A stretch of DNA of 5,788 nucleotides from an uncultured Bacteroidales bacterium. Lineage in GTDB: Bacteria > Bacteroidota > Bacteroidia > Bacteroidales > F082. Below, piece after piece: positions 1-5,788 of this stretch. Below the pieces are notes generated by a model. That model was not told the origin of the DNA. It ran no database searches and saw only the letters and a program-made list of their open reading frames with translations. The stretch spans positions 1 through 5,788 of the forward strand of contig CALAZZ010000232.1 of assembly GCA_937926515.1 (NCBI GenBank), written 5' to 3'. Within the stretch, counting starts at the first letter, position 1. Each line of letters opens with the position of its first letter. A program made the translations under genes and the position numbers.

Positions 1-170
1 TGTTCAATATGGGCCATCGCATGGAGGTTTATACCGATGAAAATACGGCTGAGGCGCTCATTGAAATCTCAAGATCTTTTGGTGTTGAGGCGAAGAAAAT
101 TGGAAAGGTTGAGGCTTCAGATCAAAAATGCCTGTCCGTTACCGGGAGACTTGGTACATACCAATACTGA
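1..170 (+). CDS. purM: Phosphoribosylformylglycinamidine cyclo-ligase (AIR synthetase), C-terminal end, partial
   Basis: The reading frame is open from base 3 to a TGA at 168-170 and gives the last 55 residues of a protein that starts outside the window. The segment opens with FNMGHRME and ends with KIGKVEAS and a short GTYQY tail. I recognise this as the C-terminus of PurM, where the NMG motif and the final 'G-x-V/I' strand are conserved. PurM is the cytoplasmic enzyme that closes the imidazole ring of AIR from FGAM with ATP in purine synthesis. Seen: motif pattern and a stop at the expected distance. Known: the family. The gene runs towards the converging minus-strand pair, with 72 bp between the two stops. 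A perfect 6-bp dyad, TTGGTA/TACCAA at 151-164, lies inside its last codons, but there is no T-tract to make it a clear terminator. Confidence 0.9.
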   Translation, partial: FNMGHRMEVYTDENTAEALIEISRSFGVEAKKIGKVEASDQKCLSVTGRLGTYQY

Positions 171-173
171 GAA

Positions 174-195
174 TTATAACTGGCTCATTACATAA
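174..195. repeat. Left copy of a split direct repeat flanking the minus-strand gene pair
   Basis: TTATAACT (174-181), GGCT, then CATTACATAA (186-195), starting 4 bases after the purM stop. The same two blocks in the same order and orientation, separated by 5 bases instead of 4, occur at 5581-5603. The 18 conserved bases sit on either side of everything that looks inserted between purM and the possible prfA. The outermost four bases (TTAT/ATAA) are themselves inverted. Identity stops sharply at both ends. It may be a recombination scar, an attachment site or a protein-binding site; the sequence does not decide which. Confidence 0.55.
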
Positions 196-242
196 ACTTC
201 AAAGCATAACAATCCCCTTGATCGTAAAGCTCAGTAGGTTAA

Positions 243-2063
243 CTATTTAATATAAACTATTTTATACCAATAAGGCTGCTTATCACCAGCTTTTATTGAG
301 ATAAAAAAAGGTTGGCTCACCACAAATATGTTGTCAAGTTCAATTTCAAGAATCTCAGTTCCAGGTGGAAATGTTTTTGTAAAACAAAGAAGTCCGTTTA
401 AGCCAAAAAATCTAGCAATTATTTCATGATCCAGTAATAAAGGACTTGTAATTTTTAATAATCCACGATTCGGATTGGGAAAAACAGAAAATTCTGACGC
501 TATTTCCTCAATTTCATCATTGATTGTGTTACATCTGTACAAACCAATATCGCAACCATCAGAACCCTGATGAACTCCGGGTGATTCCGTATTCAAATAA
601 AAGTCCGGTAAAAAAATAGGTACAGCAGAGAAACAATTAGGGTATTGGTCATAGTGCTCATCATTGGTTATCGAGTAGGAGACCATAATAGCATTTGCAA
701 CACTATCCTGAGTCAGTAAATCAAAATTCCAAACATTATCAACATTGTTATACAAAATTGAGTTATTAATACACATCTGTCCTGAACTACCCCAATTATA
801 AGAGTCTCCAAACCGGATCCCTATATCGCAATTAAGAACAACACAATGGTCAACCCACACTTCAGGTTCACCATACCCAGCTTCAATACCCTGCCCACAG
901 TTCATTATCAAACAATTAATCACATTAACAAAATTTCCGGCTGATGCGGCAATGCCCTCATTCTTGAATCCATTGATAAAACAGTTTTCGACGATTAACT
1001 TTGCTTCATTGTGGTCAATGGCATCATCATCGCCCAAACAGAATACGCTATTGCTAACCTTAGAAGTCAGATTAGGTAAAGTTGTAAGATAATGATAGAA
1101 GTATAAACAATCATTATCATCATCTGGTACTCCATCTTTTCCTGACATTTCTGAGAAATGTGAATGATCAATTTCCACTGAGCACCAATGAAATTCAGCA
1201 CCCATATCGCAGCGGTTGAAAACACTGTTGGTGATTAATACCATACTTCTTACACTACCGATACCTTTTCCCACATTATAAATGAAATAACAATTATCAA
1301 TTTCAACATCTGACTCATGGGAAAACAATACGGGCTGGCTATCCGAATGGCCAAAAGCAAAATCTTTATTGCCCCCACCTCCGGTAAAAATAGTATGCGA
1401 AAAGGTGCTTTTCGATACAGGATTGTCAAGACGAATGCCACCCCATGCAGCGTCTGATGATTCATTTGTGAATAAAACCGGAGATTCGGCTGTGCCATGA
1501 ACAACCAACTGTCCTTGAACCTCGATATTTATATTCTCATCGACAAGGATTATACATCCTGCTTCAATTTCGATGGTGGCACCATGTCCGATAAGCAAGT
1601 CGTTTCTAACATGTCGAATAAATGAATCATCCCATAGTTCTGATTCACTAATTTCACCTTCGTATACTTTGATGGGCCAGGACTGTCGTACTGATATAGA
1701 CTTTGCTAAACCGTTTATCGAGATCTCAAAGTCATCTGAACTCGAATAATTTAGAGTGGTAGAACCAGAACCACTGTTAACTACCATGGTTGGTCCTGTT
1801 GGAAATATGTTTGATTCAATCTGGTGTTCTTCAGAATGAAATTTGCTAAACATTCCATTTTCATCCAGAAGCAAATAAATCACTGGGAGTCTTCCTTCAT
1901 TCCTTACAATAGCCGGACTAATTAGTTTAGCTGTATATTGTTTTCCATCTGAAGCTGATCTTTGATAAGATGATATATGAAAATTTTCGCTTACGAGTGA
2001 CTGAACCGGCGCTTGGTAAAAAAAAATAGAAAAGACCAGAATAATAATGTCCCTGATTTTCAT
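243..2063 (-). CDS. Exported right-handed beta-helix protein with T9SS type A sorting domain
   Basis: 606 residues, ATG at 2061-2063, TAG stop. Residues 1-22 form a signal peptide (MKIR, hydrophobic IIILVFSIFF, likely cleavage near VQS). Residues 26-150 are a beta-rich stretch I do not recognise. A beta-helix entry module follows at 154-210 (GATIEIEAGC, then QGQLVVHGTAESP and a WGGI turn), then stacked rungs to about 470 that repeat the pattern N/H-[C/S]-x-[F/I/V] roughly every 22-23 residues (C258, S280, S301, S339, C361, C384, C407). The spacing jumps to 38 residues between S301 and S339, where an acidic insertion sits (DGVPDDDNDC, then GDDDAIDHN). Residues 524-606 are a T9SS type A sorting domain starting with VFPNP. 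The fold resembles the NosD/pectate-lyase class, which covers polysaccharide lyases, adhesins and structural surface proteins; no lyase catalytic set is evident, so no enzymatic function is claimed. It lies 12 bp behind the CotH gene without a Shine-Dalgarno sequence and is probably co-transcribed. No clear terminator follows it. Confidence 0.88.
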   Translation of the reverse strand: MKIRDIIILVFSIFFYQAPVQSLVSENFHISSYQRSASDGKQYTAKLISPAIVRNEGRLPVIYLLLDENGMFSKFHSEEHQIESNIFPTGPTMVVNSGSGSTTLNYSSSDDFEISINGLAKSISVRQSWPIKVYEGEISESELWDDSFIRHVRNDLLIGHGATIEIEAGCIILVDENINIEVQGQLVVHGTAESPVLFTNESSDAAWGGIRLDNPVSKSTFSHTIFTGGGGNKDFAFGHSDSQPVLFSHESDVEIDNCYFIYNVGKGIGSVRSMVLITNSVFNRCDMGAEFHWCSVEIDHSHFSEMSGKDGVPDDDNDCLYFYHYLTTLPNLTSKVSNSVFCLGDDDAIDHNEAKLIVENCFINGFKNEGIAASAGNFVNVINCLIMNCGQGIEAGYGEPEVWVDHCVVLNCDIGIRFGDSYNWGSSGQMCINNSILYNNVDNVWNFDLLTQDSVANAIMVSYSITNDEHYDQYPNCFSAVPIFLPDFYLNTESPGVHQGSDGCDIGLYRCNTINDEIEEIASEFSVFPNPNRGLLKITSPLLLDHEIIARFFGLNGLLCFTKTFPPGTEILEIELDNIFVVSQPFFISIKAGDKQPYWYKIVYIK

Positions 2064-2075
2064 ACGTTAATTTAC

Positions 2076-5000
2076 TTATTGAACGACAAACTTTATAGTG
2101 GAAGACCTGTTAGCGTCTTTGCTATTTAATTGAAGCAGGAGAAGATATACACCACGTGTGACTATTGGCTCAAGTACAATCAAGGTTTCACCTTCTCCAT
2201 GAAGTGTTTCTTCTCGGGACAAAACTTGCCTTCCTGAAGATGCAAATAATTGTAAAAACAATTGACCTCCAGTGATATGTTGAATGTTTAAGTATGCATT
2301 ATCTGATACAGGATTGGGATATATTTTGGCTGTGACAACTGAAACAGGCTTACTTTCATTCAGATTAACATAACAGCTGTTTACTTCTGCAGGTGTGCCA
2401 TGACTTGCTGATGAACACCAGCTTGAAGCAAGTTTGTTATCTAGTGAGGGGTTTATAAGTTCAAGAGTGCATCCACTTCCATTTGGTTCAGCAGGCCATG
2501 GGGCTGAAACGCCATAGTTAACATAATCTATTAATTGTCCGGCACTGTTAATGAGCCTTATAAGTTCACCTTGGTTACTCAAGCCAAAATCAAAATTACC
2601 CAGGCAGTTTTCCACTTGAGGGTGTTTTCCCTTAAACATGGACACATTACGGCAAAGGACAAGGTATTCATTAGGCTCTATCTTAGTACCAAAAGGCATA
2701 TCAAAAACATGACCATTGTTCTCATCTTTAAATTGCCAGCCCGAAATGATCGCAGTAATGGTGTCAGCGTTGAAAAGCTCTACCCAATCTTCAGTATCAA
2801 AATTTGTGGACGATTTATAGTTAATTTCATTAAATATGACTTTATAGCTGGCTTGATTAAAATAGAATGCCCCCATGTCAGCGCGAGTACCATCTGGATC
2901 AAATGTGCTGGCAGGATCGCCCGTATCAATACAATGTGATGTAGAAATAAGTTGAAAATTGCCAACATCGGGGGATTTAAACCCTGCATCAGCATACCAA
3001 TTACCAACACCTTCAATAGGCTCGGTATTGCAAATTGAATAAGACATTGTATATTCTGAATGGGTATCTCTACTAATAGCAGCATGGGTACTTGAATCAA
3101 TGATTGTGTTTACTATGTCTATATGGCCACCTCCTATTCCTTGGGTAAACTCATGAAGCCTGACTCCTATATTGTTTTGGTAGAGCGTAGTCCTGTCCAT
3201 GTTTACGAAACTACCATCACGCACTTCAATTCCAAATGAACAATTGGTAATAAGATTTTTCCGGATGATAACAGGCTTATTGTTTGTTCCAGACGAATCA
3301 CCAATAGCTATTCCGCTTTGTTCGCACCAATAAACTTGATTGGACTCAAGGATTACACTATTGCAATTGCTTATATGTATACCACAATAATCTGACTTCT
3401 TGATAACATTACTTCTAACTTCAGAATGCTCATTTTTGATCAAAATAAGAGGTTCTTTCAGACCATCGAAATGGCAGTTTTCGATCAACACATTTTGGCA
3501 CTGTTTCACTGCTATTCCCACACCTGACTTGTTACCGGTTACCGTTGTATTTGTTATGGCAACATTCCCGAATTGCTGCATATACAAATTATCGTTCTCA
3601 TCAATGATTTTGTTTTGCAGCAACATATTACAGTGATTTATATTCACGTCAGCGTCATAACAGTAAATTACGACATCCTTCACATTCAAATAATTGATAT
3701 CTATTGATAGTTGAGATTCTTCGAATACAAGGCTGTCAAAATAGGTATGAGGCGATGATGGAATAAAATTCACCGGATCATCCTTTGACCCATTCACCTG
3801 CAATCCACCTTTCACTGTTAGTTTGGTATCTTCCTTGAATAAAACTGTAACTCCTTCGTTGACTATTAAGTTAGCTTGAGGTTCAACAAGAACATTACAA
3901 TTCACAAGGTAAGGTGAGTTTTCCTTAGTGAGAATAGTATTTTCAGAGATTATGCAAGGCAATGTCTCAATATCCTTAACATCCAACGGGTTCTTTGAAT
4001 CAAACGCGTCAACCTCCTGGCCATCTTGATCAGTAGCAATAACTTTCCAGTAATACCTACCCTCCTCAATATTCTCTACGGTTATGAAAGTGTCCTGAAT
4101 CTGATCAAATACCTGGGTGAGTTCCGTTTGAAATCTTTCACCGGTGGTGAGCAATAGGCGGTAAGTAACAGGTAAGCCATCAGGATCAATACTTGCTGAC
4201 CACCTAAAAGTTAAATTTGACGTTTGATATCCAGGGGTAGCAACAGAGATGAAAGAGCTTTGAACATGGTTAAAATACCAGTTGAGTTGGTAAGGGTAGA
4301 CATTGATATATGTTTTTTCTTTATCAATGTTGAATAACCATTCATCAAGTCCTGATATGTTGTCTGTAGTATCCTGAAGCACTGAAGGTTCTATTATACT
4401 CAACAGGCTATCAATGATTGGAAATAAAACATCCGGGGTAAAAACTTCCTTAAAAATCTGATCCATCCTATTCCTAATATCATTCATCATATCTTGGTTT
4501 AAGATTGCTTTTTCCAGGAAAGGATTATCTGGTGTCCAAGGTGGTGAGCTGTAGGTGTGGTTTCTCCATGCATTGACTGAGAAAGTCTTGTCTAAATCCC
4601 AGGGCATCATTTCCCATAAGCCTGATTCATTTACATCATGGTACAAATAATAGTTGTGATAATATGTGCTAGTGTTGGAAATGATCAGATTGCAGGCAAT
4701 GAGGTTGACTACCTGATCGTAATCCATCTTTTCGCCACAAAAGTTCTGATAATCAGCTATCGACACTTGATTTATCTCATCTATAAATTGAGTTAAATCT
4801 AGTTTATTTCCAGAGCCGGTTTTTTCTTCCCAATAGTTTTCAATATCGTCATAAATACTCATACATGCCCCTTCAGAAGCTGCTTTGTACAAGTTTCCCT
4901 GATGATCATAACCATTGGAAGCAAGAAAATACTGGTCCATATTTTCGACCATTAAATACAACCCTAAAAAATCTCCGTTTAAATACAATCTTACATGCTC

Positions 5001-5381
5001 TGCTTCAAAACAAGTTTGACCTATCATACTAAATATGTGACTACTAAGGTAGCTTCGGATATAACTTCCGTCCTCATACTCAGCATTAAAATTCAACCTG
5101 TCTCTACCATTAAGAAAAGGGGCGCTGTTAAACTTAACCTTTAAAGATTTTTTTGGTAATTGCCGACTGCCATCTCCTCTGATTCTGACAAACGCATCAT
5201 TCCATACAATGCCTTCATAGCTCAGGCTTATGGGCACATAAATATCCTCATGATAATTTTCATAAATATATTCAAAATCTTCAGGGTCGCAGGTAATAAA
5301 AAATTCTTTGATCTGTCCGATAGTTGGATTGGTCAAAAAAAATAACGACACAAGCCATAGTATAAAAGATTTCTTCTTCAT
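2076..5381 (-). CDS. Surface mosaic protein: CotH-kinase-like, FN3-like, beta-helix, lamin-tail and T9SS sorting domains
   Basis: I chose the ATG at 5379-5381 (1101 residues, TAA stop) over an in-frame GTG 27 bases upstream, because that GTG overlaps a -7 promoter element and the ATG begins a normal signal peptide (MKKKSFILWLVSLFF, likely cut at TIG/Q, residue 22). Residues about 26-370 match the CotH family: RGDGS...KKS (68-79), ENMD (146-149), NLYK (163-166), HNYYLY (242-247) and PWDLDKTF (260-267). Known: bacterial spore CotH is an atypical ATP-dependent protein kinase. Here the Asp expected in the 'N-x-D' motif before HNYYLY appears to be Ser238, so activity is uncertain. Residues 375-460 are FN3-like (DPDGLPVTYRLLL...YYWKVIATD). 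Residues 480-840 form a right-handed beta-helix closing with the common IDTGDP...DPDG...DMGAFYF signature. Residues about 845-1000 are a lamin-tail domain (IFNEINY, DWVELFN, GELIRLIN). Residues 1015-1101 are a T9SS type A domain (IYPNP). It is the first gene of a two-gene unit. Its substrate is unknown. Confidence 0.9.
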   Translation of the reverse strand: MKKKSFILWLVSLFFLTNPTIGQIKEFFITCDPEDFEYIYENYHEDIYVPISLSYEGIVWNDAFVRIRGDGSRQLPKKSLKVKFNSAPFLNGRDRLNFNAEYEDGSYIRSYLSSHIFSMIGQTCFEAEHVRLYLNGDFLGLYLMVENMDQYFLASNGYDHQGNLYKAASEGACMSIYDDIENYWEEKTGSGNKLDLTQFIDEINQVSIADYQNFCGEKMDYDQVVNLIACNLIISNTSTYYHNYYLYHDVNESGLWEMMPWDLDKTFSVNAWRNHTYSSPPWTPDNPFLEKAILNQDMMNDIRNRMDQIFKEVFTPDVLFPIIDSLLSIIEPSVLQDTTDNISGLDEWLFNIDKEKTYINVYPYQLNWYFNHVQSSFISVATPGYQTSNLTFRWSASIDPDGLPVTYRLLLTTGERFQTELTQVFDQIQDTFITVENIEEGRYYWKVIATDQDGQEVDAFDSKNPLDVKDIETLPCIISENTILTKENSPYLVNCNVLVEPQANLIVNEGVTVLFKEDTKLTVKGGLQVNGSKDDPVNFIPSSPHTYFDSLVFEESQLSIDINYLNVKDVVIYCYDADVNINHCNMLLQNKIIDENDNLYMQQFGNVAITNTTVTGNKSGVGIAVKQCQNVLIENCHFDGLKEPLILIKNEHSEVRSNVIKKSDYCGIHISNCNSVILESNQVYWCEQSGIAIGDSSGTNNKPVIIRKNLITNCSFGIEVRDGSFVNMDRTTLYQNNIGVRLHEFTQGIGGGHIDIVNTIIDSSTHAAISRDTHSEYTMSYSICNTEPIEGVGNWYADAGFKSPDVGNFQLISTSHCIDTGDPASTFDPDGTRADMGAFYFNQASYKVIFNEINYKSSTNFDTEDWVELFNADTITAIISGWQFKDENNGHVFDMPFGTKIEPNEYLVLCRNVSMFKGKHPQVENCLGNFDFGLSNQGELIRLINSAGQLIDYVNYGVSAPWPAEPNGSGCTLELINPSLDNKLASSWCSSASHGTPAEVNSCYVNLNESKPVSVVTAKIYPNPVSDNAYLNIQHITGGQLFLQLFASSGRQVLSREETLHGEGETLIVLEPIVTRGVYLLLLQLNSKDANRSSTIKFVVQ

Positions 5382-5407
5382 TATAAAGATAATCTTATAT
5401 GTACCCA

Positions 5408-5415
5408 CAAATGTA
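5408..5415 (-). promoter_or_regulatory. Bacteroidota-type -7 element for the CotH/beta-helix unit
   Basis: The minus strand reads TACATTTG, an exact match to the TAnnTTTG -7 consensus of the Bacteroidota primary sigma factor. It ends 26 bases before the chosen ATG, giving a short 5' leader of roughly 20 bases. No good TTG -33 element lies at the usual 17-23 base spacing; the position is occupied by a dyad (5428-5441), so the promoter may be weak or need an activator. The alternative GTG start at 5406-5408 would overlap this element. Confidence 0.5.
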
Positions 5416-5427
5416 TATAATATCCTA

Positions 5428-5441
5428 TGTTATCCATAACA
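5428..5441. promoter_or_regulatory. Dyad upstream of the CotH gene -7 element (possible operator)
   Basis: TGTTAT-CC-ATAACA is a perfect inverted repeat with 6-bp arms and a 2-base centre. It lies 13 bases upstream of the -7 element, where the -33 contact would be. That position would suit a repressor or activator site. On the minus strand it is followed by a GGATA direct repeat (GGATAACATAGGATA). Arms of this length can arise by chance in AT-rich DNA, so the regulatory role is an inference from position. Confidence 0.3.
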
Positions 5442-5495
5442 CATAATCCAAATCCATGCAAACAAAATTATCATTTAGCTAAACAATGTTGAAAA

Positions 5496-5514
5496 TCAAA
5501 CTTATCTAGTTTGA
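5496..5514. repeat. Inverted repeat with 7-bp arms and 5-base centre
   Basis: TCAAACT (5496-5502), TATCT, AGTTTGA (5508-5514) is a perfect inverted repeat about 115 bases upstream of the CotH start. It could be a hairpin or a protein-binding dyad. It is not followed by a T-tract on either strand, so it is not a clear intrinsic terminator. The left arm also contributes to a chance match to the -7 consensus on the minus strand. Confidence 0.35.
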
Positions 5515-5580
5515 CTTGAATTAATCGTAAGATATTTTCCAGAATGGAGTAAGCGTAATTAAATGCAAGCAGTTCAGGGC

Positions 5581-5603
5581 TTATAACTACTACCATTACA
5601 TAA
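5581..5603. repeat. Right copy of the split direct repeat flanking the minus-strand gene pair
   Basis: TTATAACT (5581-5588), ACTAC, CATTACATAA (5594-5603) repeats the sequence found just after purM at 174-195, in the same orientation, with one more base in the variable centre. Here the second block extends into a small dyad, CATTA-CA-TAATG (5594-5605), which the left copy does not have. About 5.4 kb separate the copies, and both minus-strand genes lie between them. I saw no third copy in the window. Confidence 0.55.
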
Positions 5604-5645
5604 TGAGGCCTGATTGAATTATAGATAATATGTAAAGGATTACTT

Positions 5646-5653
5646 TAATTTTG
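5646..5653 (+). promoter_or_regulatory. Possible plus-strand -7 element
   Basis: TAATTTTG followed by CA matches TAnnTTTG on the plus strand. The nearest upstream TTG (5614-5616) is 29 bases away, outside the usual spacing. No credible gene begins immediately downstream; transcription from here would reach the possible prfA about 110 bases later. It may be a second, distal promoter or a chance match. Confidence 0.25.
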
Positions 5654-5739
5654 CATGGAATGTCGCACTGTAAGAACTGCTCGATTAAAACTCAGATGAT
5701 TACCTATTTGAATTGATAATTCCAGCAAATGAAAATCCT

Positions 5740-5747
5740 TACCTTTG
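5740..5747 (+). promoter_or_regulatory. Bacteroidota-type -7 element for the gene entering at the right edge
   Basis: TACCTTTG followed by CAAAC is a very typical Bacteroidota -7 element. A TTG at 5713-5715 lies 24 bases upstream, slightly beyond the usual spacing, and another at 5708-5710 is further off. A start at about 5753 would leave a leader of some 14 bases before the GTG at 5767. A small dyad, GAATT-GAT-AATTC (5710-5722), covers the candidate -33 region. If the real gene start were the ATG at 5729, this would be coding sequence instead. Confidence 0.5.
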
Positions 5748-5766
5748 CAAACCAAAAAATTTCGTT

Positions 5767-5788
5767 GTGGAAATCATTGACAAACTGG
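5767..5788 (+). CDS. prfA: Possible start of peptide chain release factor 1, partial
   Basis: Only seven codons and one base are visible: GTG then EIIDKL, running off the window. Release factor 1 proteins often begin with a helix of the type 'IIxKLEAIKxRF', and I recall prfA as a frequent downstream neighbour of purM in Bacteroidota. RF1 would release finished peptides at UAA and UAG codons; notably the beta-helix gene nearby ends in UAG. The promoter-like TACCTTTGC just upstream supports a start here. A competing frame, ATG at 5729 (MKILTFANQK..., open to the edge), cannot be excluded. The call rests on very little sequence plus recalled gene order. Confidence 0.38.

Larger units (their letters stand above)
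5382..5766. other. Non-coding region between the CotH gene and the possible prfA
   Basis: This stretch of about 385 bases is AT-rich and has no reading frame I can support on either strand. The longest starts seen are trivial, for example a 14-codon frame at 5655-5699 on the plus strand. It holds the minus-strand -7 element of the CotH gene, two dyads close to it, the right copy of the split direct repeat at 5581-5603 and two plus-strand -7-like elements (5646-5653 and 5740-5747). Further perfect matches to the loose TAnnTTTG pattern occur on the minus strand at 5463-5470 and 5497-5504, as expected by chance in such AT-rich DNA, so each site should be weighed by its position relative to a gene. 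Confidence 0.7.

Noticed and set aside
151..164. TTGGTA-CA-TACCAA dyad as a terminator for purM or the converging unit
   Set aside because: It lies within purM codons, its 2-base centre is too tight for a full hairpin, and no T-tract follows on either strand.
174..195. The split repeat as a XerCD dif-like site
   Set aside because: In dif the ATAA/TTAT edges face the central spacer; here they are at the outer ends, so the geometry does not match.
1250..1504. 84-codon minus-strand frame inside the beta-helix gene
   Set aside because: It overlaps a well-supported gene in another frame and its translation shows no domain or export signal.
2535..2939. 134-codon plus-strand frame opposite the CotH gene's lamin-tail region
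   Set aside because: It is antisense to coding sequence with clear domain motifs; its composition looks like a shadow and no family is recognisable.
2780..3100. 106-codon minus-strand frame within the CotH gene
   Set aside because: It is an out-of-frame shadow of the beta-helix/lamin-tail region, rich in Ile/Leu/Pro with no recognisable motif.
3400..3636. 78-codon plus-strand frame opposite the CotH gene
   Set aside because: Antisense to the beta-helix coding region, with no promoter-like site or recognisable protein pattern.
5160..5345. 61-codon plus-strand frame opposite the 5' part of the CotH gene
   Set aside because: Antisense to the conserved RGDGS/KKS region and signal peptide; no independent support.
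5474..5483. Perfect 10-bp palindrome TTTAGCTAAA
   Set aside because: A palindrome of this length is not surprising in about 385 bases of AT-rich spacer, and it has no clear relation to a promoter.
5655..5699. 14-codon plus-strand frame as a leader peptide
   Set aside because: It has no run of regulatory codons and no attenuator-like hairpin after it.

Overview
The window looks like a chromosomal piece of a Bacteroidota bacterium. Three signs support this: two exported proteins end in type IX secretion (T9SS) type A sorting domains, promoter-like sites fit the Bacteroidota -7 consensus TAnnTTTG, and the starts lack Shine-Dalgarno sequences. AT-rich composition fits too. I cannot name the genus.

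Layout. Bases 1-170 (+) are the 3' end of purM (de novo purine synthesis). After a 72-bp spacer between converging genes comes a minus-strand pair covering almost all of the window. Transcribed right to left, the first gene (2076-5381) encodes a 1101-residue mosaic surface protein: signal peptide, CotH-kinase-like domain, fibronectin-III-like domain, right-handed beta-helix, lamin-tail domain (LTD), T9SS sorting domain. The second (243-2063), 12 bp behind it, encodes a 606-residue protein: signal peptide, unrecognised beta-rich N-terminal domain, right-handed beta-helix with a large acidic insertion, T9SS sorting domain. The 385 bp from 5382 to 5766 hold no convincing gene; they contain a minus-strand -7 element just before the CotH gene, several dyads, and a plus-strand -7 element near the right end. 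The last 22 bases may be the first codons of prfA (release factor 1), which I recall as a usual neighbour of purM in Bacteroidota.

How it may work together. The two minus-strand genes look like one transcription unit making two proteins exported by Sec, moved across the outer membrane by T9SS and anchored to or released from the surface. They share the same beta-helix entry module. The unit appears to interrupt a housekeeping purM-prfA neighbourhood in the opposite orientation, and a split direct repeat (TTATAACT, 4 or 5 variable bases, CATTACATAA) lies at both edges of the insert. The most interesting points are these flanking repeats, the apparent loss of a catalytic Asp in the CotH domain despite a kept PWDLD motif, and the acidic insertion in the beta-helix of the partner. 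The substrate and biological role of the pair cannot be read from the sequence.
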